A program made the position numbers and the translations under genes. A DNA stretch of 52,120 nt from the NCBI GenBank assembly GCA_022771805.1, contig JALELM010000014.1:24001-76120 (forward strand), read 5' to 3'. The DNA comes from Veillonellaceae bacterium (lineage in GTDB: Bacteria > Bacillota > Negativicutes > Veillonellales > Negativicoccaceae). Within the stretch, counting starts at the first letter, position 1. Each line of letters starts with the position of its first letter. The notes under the pieces are model-generated. The model saw nothing but the letters and a program-made list of their open reading frames with translations, had not been told where the DNA came from and ran no database searches. This document shows positions 36,162 to 43,635 of this stretch, piece by piece.

Positions 36162-36194
36162 ACAGCCCCGCCGATTTGGCGGGGCTGTTGTTTT
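36162..36194 (+). terminator. Terminator after tpx
   Basis: Stem ACAGCCCCGCC / GGCGGGGCTGT with loop GATTT, then TGTTTT. Confidence 0.88.
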
Positions 36195-36215
36195 GCAAGT
36201 CAATATAAATTGCAC

Positions 36216-36246
36216 ATAAAAAAACCGCCGAACCGGCGGTTTTTGT
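36216..36246. terminator. Terminator of rpmB (also readable on the plus strand)
   Basis: Stem AAAAACCGCCG / CGGCGGTTTTT around AAC with flanking A and T runs; on the minus strand it follows the rpmB stop. Confidence 0.88.
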
Positions 36247-36250
36247 TTTC

Positions 36251-36442
36251 TTATACGGCACGTTCCACTTTGCCCGAACGGAGGCACCGAGTGCAGACAT
36301 TCTGTCGCTTAGTTTCTCCGTTTACGAGTACGCGTACGCGTTGGATGTTCGGCTTCCACGTCCGTTTCGTTTTCAAATGGGAGTGGCTGACGTTGAATCC
36401 CGTCGCGGTAGTTTTGCCGCATACTTCACAATAATTTGCCAT
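36251..36442 (-). CDS. rpmB: 50S ribosomal protein L28, zinc-binding form
   Basis: A 63-aa ribosomal protein L28. It carries two CxxC pairs, CEVC at 5-8 and CTRC near 50-53, so it is the zinc-ribbon (C+) form. The SHSHLKTKRTWKPNIQ segment is the L28 signature. ATG 36442 follows an AAGGAGGTG site. It is a single gene with its own terminator. Confidence 0.97.
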   Translation of the reverse strand: MANYCEVCGKTTATGFNVSHSHLKTKRTWKPNIQRVRVLVNGETKRQNVCTRCLRSGKVERAV

Positions 36443-36520
36443 GTATCTACACCTCCTTATGCTTCCGCTGTTAGCAACAGTAATATATTAGCACAAAGCG
36501 AGGCGTTACGCAAGTACGAG

Positions 36521-37348
36521 TTACCAAGCGGGCAAAATGGAGCCGTTGAAATTTTCCAAAACGAATTGGCGTACCGCATCGCTGTGGAACGCCCGCAGCA
36601 GCTGCTGCCATTCCGGGCGATCCTTTTCGTCGCCGCGAACCGCGATGATATTCGTGTACGGCGAGTCGGTGGATTCCACCGCGAGCGCATCGCGGCTCGG
36701 ATTCAGACCGACTTCCAGCGCGTAGTTCGTATTGATGACGGCGAGATCCGTATCATGCAGCGAACGCGGGATTTGTGCCGCATCGAGTTCGAGGAAGTGC
36801 AGGTCTTTCGGGTTTTCGACGATATCGGCAAGGGAAGAGGTGACGGTGCCGCCGTCACGCAGCTTCAGCAAGCCCTTTTCCTGCAATAACAGGAGCGCCC
36901 GCCCGCCGTTGCTGGGATCGTTCGGAATGGCGACCTGCGCGCCGTTCGGGAGAGAGTCCGTGTCCCGGTAGCGATCCGAGTACATGGCGATCGGCAGAAG
37001 GATCGTCTGGCCGATATCGACCAGCGGTTCTTTTTGATCCTTGTTGAAGTTGGCCAGGTACGGTGCGTGTTGGAAGCTGTTGGCATCGAGGTCGCCCTGT
37101 TGGAGCGCGACATTCGGTGTGACAAAGTCCGTAAACTCGACTACCTGAATATACAAACCGTCTTTTTCCGCCACTTCTTTTACTTTGTCGATCACGGCGG
37201 CATGCGGCCCTGCCGTCACGCCGATTTTTAAGGGACGAGCCTGAGTACCGATGGCGGTGTTCTCCTGTTTATCGGAGCTGCCGCAGCCGGCAAGCAGAAC
37301 AAGGCAGAGAGCCAAAACACCGAGGTTGAAAAGATTACGAATACGCAT
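36521..37348 (-). CDS. metQ: Methionine ABC transporter substrate-binding lipoprotein MetQ
   Basis: A 275-aa lipoprotein with a signal peptide ending in the lipobox LLAGC (about residue 22). The NlpA/MetQ fold shows LKIGVTAGPHAAVIDKV, FTDFVTPNVALQQGDLDANSFQH and the ligand segment NYALEVGLNP. It captures methionine for MetNI. ATG 37348 is chosen over an upstream GTG because TAGGTG then lies at the right distance. It is the last gene of metN-metI-metQ, controlled by a SAM-I riboswitch. Confidence 0.96.
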   Translation of the reverse strand: MRIRNLFNLGVLALCLVLLAGCGSSDKQENTAIGTQARPLKIGVTAGPHAAVIDKVKEVAEKDGLYIQVVEFTDFVTPNVALQQGDLDANSFQHAPYLANFNKDQKEPLVDIGQTILLPIAMYSDRYRDTDSLPNGAQVAIPNDPSNGGRALLLLQEKGLLKLRDGGTVTSSLADIVENPKDLHFLELDAAQIPRSLHDTDLAVINTNYALEVGLNPSRDALAVESTDSPYTNIIAVRGDEKDRPEWQQLLRAFHSDAVRQFVLENFNGSILPAW

Positions 37349-37357
37349 AGTAAGCAC

Positions 37358-38011
37358 CTACCTTTTATTAACACGCCGGGAGAGGAAATTTCCCGCGCTT
37401 TGGATACATTGGACAACGACGATGAGGACGGCAATGGTCATCAGCATGACGTCGAGGCGGAAACGCTGGTAACCGTAGCGGATCGCCAGGTCGCCGAGCC
37501 CGCCGCCGCCGATGGCGCCGGCCATGGCGGAATAGCTGATGAGGTTCACGATGACATTGGTGATGCTGTCGATAATGGCAGGCATCGCTTCCGGCAACAG
37601 CACCTTGCGGATGATCTCGAGCGGCGAAGCGCCCATGGCCTGCGCCGCCTCAATGAGACCGGCCGGTACTTCCTTCAGCGCCGTTTCCACAAGGCGGGCG
37701 GTAAAGGGAGCCGCGGCAATGGTTAGCGGCACACAGGCCGCCGTAGTACCGATGGACGTTCCCGCGATAATTCGGGTAAGCGGGATAATCGCCACCATCA
37801 GGATGATAAAGGGGATCGAACGCAACATATTGACGACGATGCCGAGCGGCTTATTGATGACGGCATTTTCCAGGATATGCCCTTTGTCGGTGACCAGGAG
37901 AAGCACGCCGAGGGGAATGCCGAACAGTGCCGCCAACGTCGAAGAGACGACGACCATGTACAGCGTTTCGAGCAGGCTTTGCCACAACAAATTAATGAGC
38001 TCGGGGGACAT
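37358..38011 (-). CDS. metI: Methionine ABC transporter permease MetI
   Basis: A 217-aa permease with five predicted helices. The EAA loop is EAAQAMGASPLEIIRKVLLPEAMP (about residues 132-155 in outline), which contacts the ATPase. The MLRSIPFIILMVAIIP segment is typical of MetI. It overlaps metN by 20 nt and ends 9 nt before metQ. Confidence 0.96.
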   Translation of the reverse strand: MSPELINLLWQSLLETLYMVVVSSTLAALFGIPLGVLLLVTDKGHILENAVINKPLGIVVNMLRSIPFIILMVAIIPLTRIIAGTSIGTTAACVPLTIAAAPFTARLVETALKEVPAGLIEAAQAMGASPLEIIRKVLLPEAMPAIIDSITNVIVNLISYSAMAGAIGGGGLGDLAIRYGYQRFRLDVMLMTIAVLIVVVQCIQSAGNFLSRRVNKR

Positions 38012-39035
38012 AGCCGATCACCTCACTTTCAATAGGGCAGGATTCCAGCCAGCGCAGCGCATCCTGCAAGCCGCCGTCACGACCGTTCAGAAGAACGATC
38101 AGCCGGCCGAACGAAGTATTTTGAATGTCGTCGACATTGGCATAGAGAATGCTGACTTCAATGTCGAACTTGCGGATCAATGTGGAGAGCAAGGGCTCGT
38201 CCGTAACATCGCCGATGAACGAAAGGCGCAGCAGGATATCCGAGGGTCCCTGCGGTGCGGGCTGTACGTTCAGGTGACTCAGCGCTTCCGGCAGGTCGCT
38301 GGCGAGAACGGAACCGACAAATTCACGGGTTGTCGCCGTTTGGGGTTTCGTAAAGACATCCACCGTGCTGCCCTGCTCGATCAGCCGTCCGTCTTCAATG
38401 ACGGCGACACAATCACAAATTTCTTTGATGACTTCCATCTCGTGGGTGATCAGCACGATCGTGAGCCCCAGGCGACGGTTGATATCGCGCAGCAACTCGA
38501 GAATGGACTTAGTCGTTTGCGGGTCGAGCGCGGAAGTGGCTTCGTCGCAGAGAAGCACTTTCGGTTCGGCCACCAATGCCCGGGCGATCCCGACGCGTTG
38601 CTTTTGGCCGCCGGAGAGTTGCGCGGGATAGTTGTCCCGGCGATCGGTGAGACCGACCAGATCCAGAATCGGTGCAATCCGGCGCTCCCGTTCCGCTTTC
38701 GGAATACCGGCCAATTCCAACGGAAACGCGATGTTCTCATAGACGGTGCGGGACGAGAGCAGGTTGAAATGTTGGAAAATCATACCGATATGCTTGCGCT
38801 CGGCGCGCAATTCGCTTTCGCTCATGACGGTGAAGTCCTTGCCGTCGACCAGCACCTGGCCGGAGGTCGGCCGCTCCAGCATGTTAATGCAACGAATCAG
38901 CGTGGATTTTCCGGCTCCGGACAGACCGATAATTCCGCAGATGCTGCCGGCAGCCACATGTAAATTGATACCGTCGAGTGCAACAACACGGTTCGCGCCG
39001 TCGTAGACCTTGCCGACATTGCGTAAATCAATCAT
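37992..39035 (-). CDS. metN: Methionine ABC transporter ATPase MetN
   Basis: A 347-aa ABC ATPase. Walker A is GLSGAGKST at 37-45, the signature is LSGGQKQR near 140, and Walker B is VLLCDEATSALD. A C-terminal NIL domain (about 260-340) binds methionine and inhibits transport when methionine is plentiful. ATG 39035 follows GAGGAGTGATTCC; a longer in-frame reading would start inside the riboswitch terminator. It heads metN-metI-metQ. Confidence 0.96.
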   Translation of the reverse strand: MIDLRNVGKVYDGANRVVALDGINLHVAAGSICGIIGLSGAGKSTLIRCINMLERPTSGQVLVDGKDFTVMSESELRAERKHIGMIFQHFNLLSSRTVYENIAFPLELAGIPKAERERRIAPILDLVGLTDRRDNYPAQLSGGQKQRVGIARALVAEPKVLLCDEATSALDPQTTKSILELLRDINRRLGLTIVLITHEMEVIKEICDCVAVIEDGRLIEQGSTVDVFTKPQTATTREFVGSVLASDLPEALSHLNVQPAPQGPSDILLRLSFIGDVTDEPLLSTLIRKFDIEVSILYANVDDIQNTSFGRLIVLLNGRDGGLQDALRWLESCPIESEVIGYVPRAH

Positions 39036-39055
39036 GGAATCACTCCTCTTCAATA

Positions 39056-39091
39056 ATATAAAAACCTTCTCCAACAGATGAAGAAGGTTTT
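39056..39091 (-). terminator. Riboswitch-controlled terminator upstream of metN
   Basis: On the minus strand AAAACCTTCT (39091-39082) pairs with AGAAGGTTTT (39070-39061), followed by T-rich sequence. The loop carries TTCATCTG, complementary to CAGATGAA at the 3' side of the aptamer P1 stem, so an antiterminator can replace this hairpin when SAM is scarce. Confidence 0.85.
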
Positions 39092-39094
39092 GAA

Positions 39095-39190
39095 TTCATC
39101 TGTCGGGACATACCCGCCGGAATTGGCACCGTTTCAAGCGAATGGTTGCCGTGACGTCATCGGGCCGGTCCCTCGGTCACTCATGATGAA
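39095..39190 (-). promoter_or_regulatory. SAM-I (S-box) riboswitch aptamer controlling metNIQ
   Basis: Read on the minus strand, P1 is TTCATC (39190-39185) pairing with GATGAA (39100-39095). Between them are the conserved S-box parts: GAGGGACCGGCCCGATGA, then GGCAACC, then a hairpin and GGTGCCAATTCC. The arrangement matches the SAM-I consensus. With the terminator downstream, SAM binding should switch the methionine transporter off. Confidence 0.95.
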
Positions 39191-39212
39191 TGGCTGTATG
39201 TAGTTGCAATGT

Positions 39213-39241
39213 ATTGTAACACCGGACAGGAAGTTTGTCAA
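39213..39241 (-). promoter_or_regulatory. Promoter for the SAM riboswitch-metNIQ transcript
   Basis: Minus strand TTGACA (39241-39236), 17-bp spacer, TACAAT (39218-39213). Transcription would start just ahead of the aptamer. Confidence 0.85.
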
Positions 39242-39425
39242 ACAAAAAATGCGAAACCCGAGTATTGCCTTTTTTGCATAGTTTAATTCGGACTGACGAA
39301 AAGATGAGAGAGGAAGAAAACTGTATTTGCGGAAACGAAAGCATAAAGAACCGGGCAATTGAGAACCCGACACGGAATACATATATACGGATAACGCAAC
39401 ATGTAGAATGAAATGGGATAAATCA
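39242..39425. other. AT-rich spacer between metN promoter and nrdD promoter
   Basis: Less GC-rich than the genes around it. I see no open reading frame with a ribosome site, no hairpin terminator and no RNA family here. It separates two divergent transcription units. Confidence 0.5.
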
Positions 39426-39463
39426 TAGACTTCGACTACAATATGTAGTATACTACCAAGTAG
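39426..39463 (+). promoter_or_regulatory. nrdD promoter with NrdR-like operators
   Basis: A possible promoter, TAGACT (39426-39431), 17-bp spacer, TATACT (39449-39454). The spacer is filled by the palindrome CTACAATATGTAG (39436-39448), close to the NrdR box. A second palindrome, CTACCAAGTAG (39453-39463), overlaps the -10 box. NrdR is the usual repressor of ribonucleotide reductase genes. Confidence 0.6.
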
Positions 39464-39486
39464 CTGATACGAGGAGGGACGGCAAG

Positions 39487-41637
39487 ATGTTGGAAATTAT
39501 CAAGCGTGACGGCGCTCGCGCCGAGTTCAATCGAGAAAAAATCACGATCGCTATCGAAAAGGCGATGCACAGCTCCAGCGGTGTATATGAAATAGGCCTG
39601 GCGGATAAAATCGCCTGGGAAATCGAACGCGAAGCGCGTCAGGCGGATGCGCCGCTTACGATTTACAATATCGAGGACAAGGTTTATTTCAAGCTGATCG
39701 AAAACGGTAACCCGGCGACGGCTCGCGCGTATGAAAACTACAAGGCGGTGCAGACGTTTAAGCGGCATGAAAACACGACGGACGACAGCATTTTCGGCTT
39801 GTTGAATAAGAGCAACATCGACGTCCTGGACGAGAATTCGAATAAGGACGCGCATGTCGTTTCGACCCAACGCGACCTGATCGCCGGCGAAGTGTCGAAG
39901 GATATCGCCCGCCGCAAGCTGATTCCGGCGGATATTGTGCAGGCACATGACAGCGGCGCCATCCATTTCCATGATATGGATTATATTATTCAGCCGATGT
40001 TCAATTGCTGTCTGATCAATTTGGAAGATATGCTGACCAACGGTACGGTCATCAACGGTAAGAAGATCGATTCGCCGAAATCGTTCCAGGTGGCCTGCAC
40101 GGTTACGACACAAATCATCGCGCAGGTGGCAAGCGGCCAGTACGGCGGGCAGAGCATCAACGGCATCGATCGGATCCTCGCTCCGTTTGTGCGCAAATCG
40201 TTCGAGAAGACGCTGGCGACCGTGCTCGACGAGCAAGTGAATATATACGGCATGGAACCGGATCGGGAGAAAGCGGAACAGATCGCTTGGGCGCGCACGC
40301 GCAAGGAAGTCAAGGACGGCATCCAGACGATTCAATACCAGATCAATACGTTGATGACGACCAACGGACAGGCTCCGTTCGTAACTCTTTTCATGTATTT
40401 CCTGCCGGGATATGAATATGAAAAAGAAGCGGCGATGATCACGGAAGAAATTCTCGTGCAGCGGCTGGAAGGTGTGAAGAACGAACAGGACGTCTACATC
40501 ACGCCGGCATTCCCGAAATTGGTATATGTCCTGGATGAGCACAATATTCGTCCCGGGACGCCGTACTACTACCTCACGGAGTTGGCGGCAAAATGCACGG
40601 CGAAACGGATGTACCCGGACTACATTTCCGCCAAGAAAATGCGGGAGAACTACGAGGGCAATGTATTCAGTCCGATGGGCTGCCGCTCTTTCCTGCGGCC
40701 GTACAAGAACGAACAGGGCGAGTATGTCTGGGACGGGCGTTTCAATCAGGGTGTCGTGTCCTTGAACCTGCCGCAGATCGGCATTTTGTCCGGCGCGGAT
40801 GAAGAAAAGTACTTCCGGATCTTGGAAAAACGCCTGCAGCTGTGCTACAAAGCGCTCATGCTGCGCTACGACTTGCTGAAAGATGTCTGCAGCGATGTAT
40901 CGCCGATTCACTGGCAATACGGTGCGATTGCGCGCCTGCAGCCGGGGGAAAAGATTTATCCGTACCTGCAGAATACCTATTCCACACTCTCCCTGGGGTA
41001 TATCGGTGTGTATGAAGCGACGAAGCTGGTCACCGGCGAATCGCACACAACGGAAAAAGGTCATGAATTTGCAGCGAAATTGATGCATCGTCTGCGCGAG
41101 ACGGTGGATAATTGGCAAGAACAGACGGGGCTCGGCTTCTCCTTGTACGGCACGCCGGCGGAAAGCCTGACGAACCGGTTCTGCTCCATTGACAAATCGC
41201 GTTTCGGCGACATCGAAGGCATCACGGACAAAGGCTACTATACGAACAGCTACCATGTGGACGTGCGCGAGCCGATCACGGTTTTCGACAAATTCCGGTT
41301 CGAGTCGGAATTCCAGAAACTTTCGACCGGCGGCTGCATTTCCTATGCGGAAATCCCGAATATGACGGGCAATGTCGATGCCATCCTGACGATGATGCAG
41401 TTCATTTATGACAATATCTGTTATGCGGAATTCAATACGAAGTCGGACTACTGCCATGAATGCGGGTTTGACGGCGAAATTCTGTGTAATGACGACATTC
41501 AGTGGGAATGCCCGCGTTGCCACAATACGGATCGGAACAAGCTGACCGTAATTCGTCGTACTTGCGGCTACCTGGGCGAAAACTTCTGGAATGAAGGACG
41601 GACGAAGGAAATCAAAGCGCGCGTCCTGCACATCTAG
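39487..41637 (+). CDS. nrdD: Anaerobic ribonucleoside-triphosphate reductase NrdD
   Basis: A 716-aa class III reductase that makes dNTPs without oxygen. It has an N-terminal ATP cone (about 1-95: IIKRDGARAEFNREKI), a ten-stranded catalytic barrel, a C-terminal zinc site (CHEC and CPRC pairs), and the glycyl-radical loop RRTCGYLGENFW with Gly694. ATG 39487 follows GAGGAGGGACGGCAAG. nrdG follows 8 nt later. The operator-like palindromes upstream suggest NrdR control. Confidence 0.98.
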   Translation: MLEIIKRDGARAEFNREKITIAIEKAMHSSSGVYEIGLADKIAWEIEREARQADAPLTIYNIEDKVYFKLIENGNPATARAYENYKAVQTFKRHENTTDDSIFGLLNKSNIDVLDENSNKDAHVVSTQRDLIAGEVSKDIARRKLIPADIVQAHDSGAIHFHDMDYIIQPMFNCCLINLEDMLTNGTVINGKKIDSPKSFQVACTVTTQIIAQVASGQYGGQSINGIDRILAPFVRKSFEKTLATVLDEQVNIYGMEPDREKAEQIAWARTRKEVKDGIQTIQYQINTLMTTNGQAPFVTLFMYFLPGYEYEKEAAMITEEILVQRLEGVKNEQDVYITPAFPKLVYVLDEHNIRPGTPYYYLTELAAKCTAKRMYPDYISAKKMRENYEGNVFSPMGCRSFLRPYKNEQGEYVWDGRFNQGVVSLNLPQIGILSGADEEKYFRILEKRLQLCYKALMLRYDLLKDVCSDVSPIHWQYGAIARLQPGEKIYPYLQNTYSTLSLGYIGVYEATKLVTGESHTTEKGHEFAAKLMHRLRETVDNWQEQTGLGFSLYGTPAESLTNRFCSIDKSRFGDIEGITDKGYYTNSYHVDVREPITVFDKFRFESEFQKLSTGGCISYAEIPNMTGNVDAILTMMQFIYDNICYAEFNTKSDYCHECGFDGEILCNDDIQWECPRCHNTDRNKLTVIRRTCGYLGENFWNEGRTKEIKARVLHI

Positions 41638-41645
41638 GAGGATAT

Positions 41646-42164
41646 ATGCGGTACGGACAAATACGGCAATACGATATTGCCAACGGTGAAGGAATTCGCA
41701 CTTCGGTCTTTGTGACCGGTTGCACGCACAAATGTCCGGCCTGCTTCAATGAGGAATACCAGGATTTTACGGCGGGGCAACTCTGGACGGAGGAAACGAC
41801 GGCGGAGGTACTGCGCTACCTGAGCGGACCTGAAGTGGCGGGCTTGACACTGCTGGGCGGCGAGCCGATGCAGAATGTCAACGGCTTGCGTTCACTGGTG
41901 CGGCGGGTGCGGGAGGAATACCCGCTGAAATCCGTCTGGGTATATTCCGGCTATACGTTCGAAGAAATCCTTGCGGATGAAGAGCGGCTTTCGCTGCTTC
42001 GGCTTTGCGATGTGTTGGTGGACGGTCGTTTCGTGAATGCGTTGCGCGATCCGGCGTTGCGTTTTCGCGGCTCCTCCAACCAACGTGTTATCGACATCCC
42101 CGGCTCGCTTGCGGCGGGAGAGATTGTCCTGCATCGGGATATTCATACGGGCGAAACAATGTAA
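41646..42164 (+). CDS. nrdG: Anaerobic ribonucleotide reductase-activating protein NrdG
   Basis: A 172-aa radical SAM enzyme that makes the glycyl radical on NrdD. The cluster motif CTHKCPAC gives Cys26, Cys30 and Cys33 (CxxxCxxC). The SAM-binding LLGGEPM follows. ATG 41646 follows CTAGGAGGATAT. It is the last gene of the nrdDG operon. Confidence 0.97.
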   Translation: MRYGQIRQYDIANGEGIRTSVFVTGCTHKCPACFNEEYQDFTAGQLWTEETTAEVLRYLSGPEVAGLTLLGGEPMQNVNGLRSLVRRVREEYPLKSVWVYSGYTFEEILADEERLSLLRLCDVLVDGRFVNALRDPALRFRGSSNQRVIDIPGSLAAGEIVLHRDIHTGETM

Positions 42165-42190
42165 AAAGCGACCGAAAGGTCGCTTTTCTT
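42164..42190 (+). terminator. Terminator after nrdDG
   Basis: Perfect stem AAAAGCGACC / GGTCGCTTTT with a GAAA tetraloop and T-rich tail. Confidence 0.93.
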
Positions 42191-42219
42191 CGCATATTTT
42201 GCTAAAAGACAGAAACGAC

Positions 42220-42248
42220 TTGACATCCCGGCGCGGCTTTGCTACACT
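42220..42248 (+). promoter_or_regulatory. Promoter for the T-box transcript
   Basis: TTGACA, 17-bp spacer, TACACT with TGC extension. The transcript would begin near 42255, just upstream of the T-box. Confidence 0.82.
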
Positions 42249-42280
42249 GTACGAAATCGAAAACGGCAATGAAGGAAAAA

Positions 42281-42555
42281 AGTAGTGGCGTACGAAATCG
42301 ATAGAGAGCCGGCGACCGGTGGAAAGTCGGCGAGGACGGCGCGATGAAGTTCTTTCCGGAGCCGCTTTGCTGAAAAAGGAGTAGGCAAAGCCGGGGTGAC
42401 TCCCGTTACGAGGTCTCAAGTTGATCTGACTGAAGATAATTAGGGTGGTACCGCGGAATTTTTCCGTCCCTGCGGTGGCACTCTTTTTGTTTTCCGGATA
42501 ATTAGGGTGGTACCGCGATGTCGTCCCGTCGTCCCTGCAGGCAGGGACGATTTTT
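42281..42555 (+). promoter_or_regulatory. T-box riboswitch with one Stem I and two antiterminator/terminator modules
   Basis: Stem I has an AGAGAG bulge (42304-42309), the GGTGGAAAG distal loop region, a specifier-loop stretch GAAGTTCTTTCC, and GGAGC. The T-box element AGGGTGGTACCGCG occurs twice: a 21-nt exact repeat lies at 42435-42455 and 42497-42517. The first module ends in a hairpin with ACCGC / GCGGT and CTTTTTG; the second ends in the strong stem TCGTCCCTGC / GCAGGGACGA (42529-42550) with TTTTT. Uncharged tRNA should stabilise the antiterminator and allow the binding-protein gene to be read. The specifier looks like TTC (Phe); no TGG (Trp) codon is seen in the loop. Confidence 0.9.
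42529..42555 (+). terminator. Second (distal) T-box terminator
   Basis: Ten-base-pair stem, loop AG, then five T. It sits 17 nt before the start codon of the binding-protein gene. Confidence 0.88.
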
Positions 42556-42571
42556 GTTAGGAGGGATCAGC

Positions 42572-43552
42572 ATGAAAAAGAGAATGAAAATGTGGGCATT
42601 GATGGCGGGTTTGGCGGTACTGGCGGCCGGTTGCGGCGGTATGTCGCAGGAGACGAAGCCGCAAAGCGATGCGGTGCGGGTTGGGATCGTGCAATTGGTG
42701 GAACATCCGGCCTTGGACGCGGCGGAGCAGGGGATGACGGATGCCCTGAATCAGGCATTCCCGGACGGGAAGATCGAAATTTTACACCGTAATGCACAGG
42801 GGGATCAGGGGAATCTGCAGTCGATTGCCCAAAGCTACATTTCCGGCGGCGTGCAACTGATCGGTGCGGTGTCGACACCGGCGGCACAGGCGATGGCGAA
42901 CCGGACGACGGAGATCCCGATCGTCGGAACGGCGATTTCCGATTATGTAGCGGCGAAGCTGGTGAACAGCAATGAGGCGCCGGGTACGAATGTGACGGGC
43001 ACGACGGATCGCACCTCGGAACAATTGCAGGTGGAGCTGTTGCAGGCGTTGTTCCCGCAGGCAAAACGGATCGGTGTCCTGTATAACAGCGGCGAAATCA
43101 ACAGCCAATTGCAGGTGGAAAGCTTGCGTGCCGCAAGCGAGGCGGCGGGACTTACCTTGACGGAGGGGACGGTAAGCAATGTCAATGATGTATCGCAAGT
43201 CGCGCAATCTCTCCTGGAGCGCGTCGATGTCGTCTATGTTCCGACGGACAATGTACTGGCAGCGGCGATGCCTACGCTTACGGCCTTGGCGGACGAACGG
43301 GAGATCCCGGTCATCGGGGCGGCGGCGTCCTTCGTTGCGGACGGTGCCGTGGCGGCTTTATCGGTGGATTATTATCAGCTCGGTTACCGGGCGGGAGAAA
43401 TGGCGGCGGCAATCCTGAAAGGAGAGGCCGAACCGGAGACGACGGCGATCACGAGTCAGGAAGAGTGGCAAGTCGTCATCCGCAAGGACAAAGCGGCCGC
43501 ACTCGGCGTGACGGTGCCGGAGAAATGGCAGGCGCGTGTACAATGGCAGTAA
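42572..43552 (+). CDS. ABC-type substrate-binding lipoprotein (TrpX-like, ABC_sub_bind family)
   Basis: A 326-aa lipoprotein with a signal peptide ending at the lipobox LAAGC (about residue 21). The mature part, VRVGIVQLVEHPALDAAEQG and later GVLYNSGEINSQLQVE, belongs to the ABC_sub_bind family that includes TrpX, the binding protein of T-box controlled aromatic amino acid transporters. No permease or ATPase gene follows, although these are usually in the same operon. ATG 42572 follows TTAGGAGGGATCAGC. The T-box in front argues that its ligand is an amino acid, probably aromatic. Confidence 0.9.
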   Translation: MKKRMKMWALMAGLAVLAAGCGGMSQETKPQSDAVRVGIVQLVEHPALDAAEQGMTDALNQAFPDGKIEILHRNAQGDQGNLQSIAQSYISGGVQLIGAVSTPAAQAMANRTTEIPIVGTAISDYVAAKLVNSNEAPGTNVTGTTDRTSEQLQVELLQALFPQAKRIGVLYNSGEINSQLQVESLRAASEAAGLTLTEGTVSNVNDVSQVAQSLLERVDVVYVPTDNVLAAAMPTLTALADEREIPVIGAAASFVADGAVAALSVDYYQLGYRAGEMAAAILKGEAEPETTAITSQEEWQVVIRKDKAAALGVTVPEKWQARVQWQ

Positions 43553-43597
43553 TACAGGTCGTGCCATGGCAGTAAGGAAAGTCGTATAATGGTAATC

Positions 43598-43625
43598 AAA
43601 AAGGAACGGTACGCCGTTCCTTTTT
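43598..43625. terminator. Bidirectional terminator between the binding-protein gene and terC
   Basis: Perfect stem AAAAAGGAACGG / CCGTTCCTTTTT with loop TACG. Confidence 0.92.
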
Positions 43626-43635
43626 ATTGCTTATT

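Noticed and set aside
39436-41631. A 731-codon open reading frame on the minus strand opposite nrdD
   Set aside because: It lies fully antisense to an unmistakable nrdD, has no ribosome site, and its protein is rich in His, Arg and Phe as expected from a reversed GC-rich frame.
42572-43552. A full TrpXYZ operon
   Set aside because: The downstream region holds only a terminator and the oppositely oriented terC; permease and ATPase are absent.
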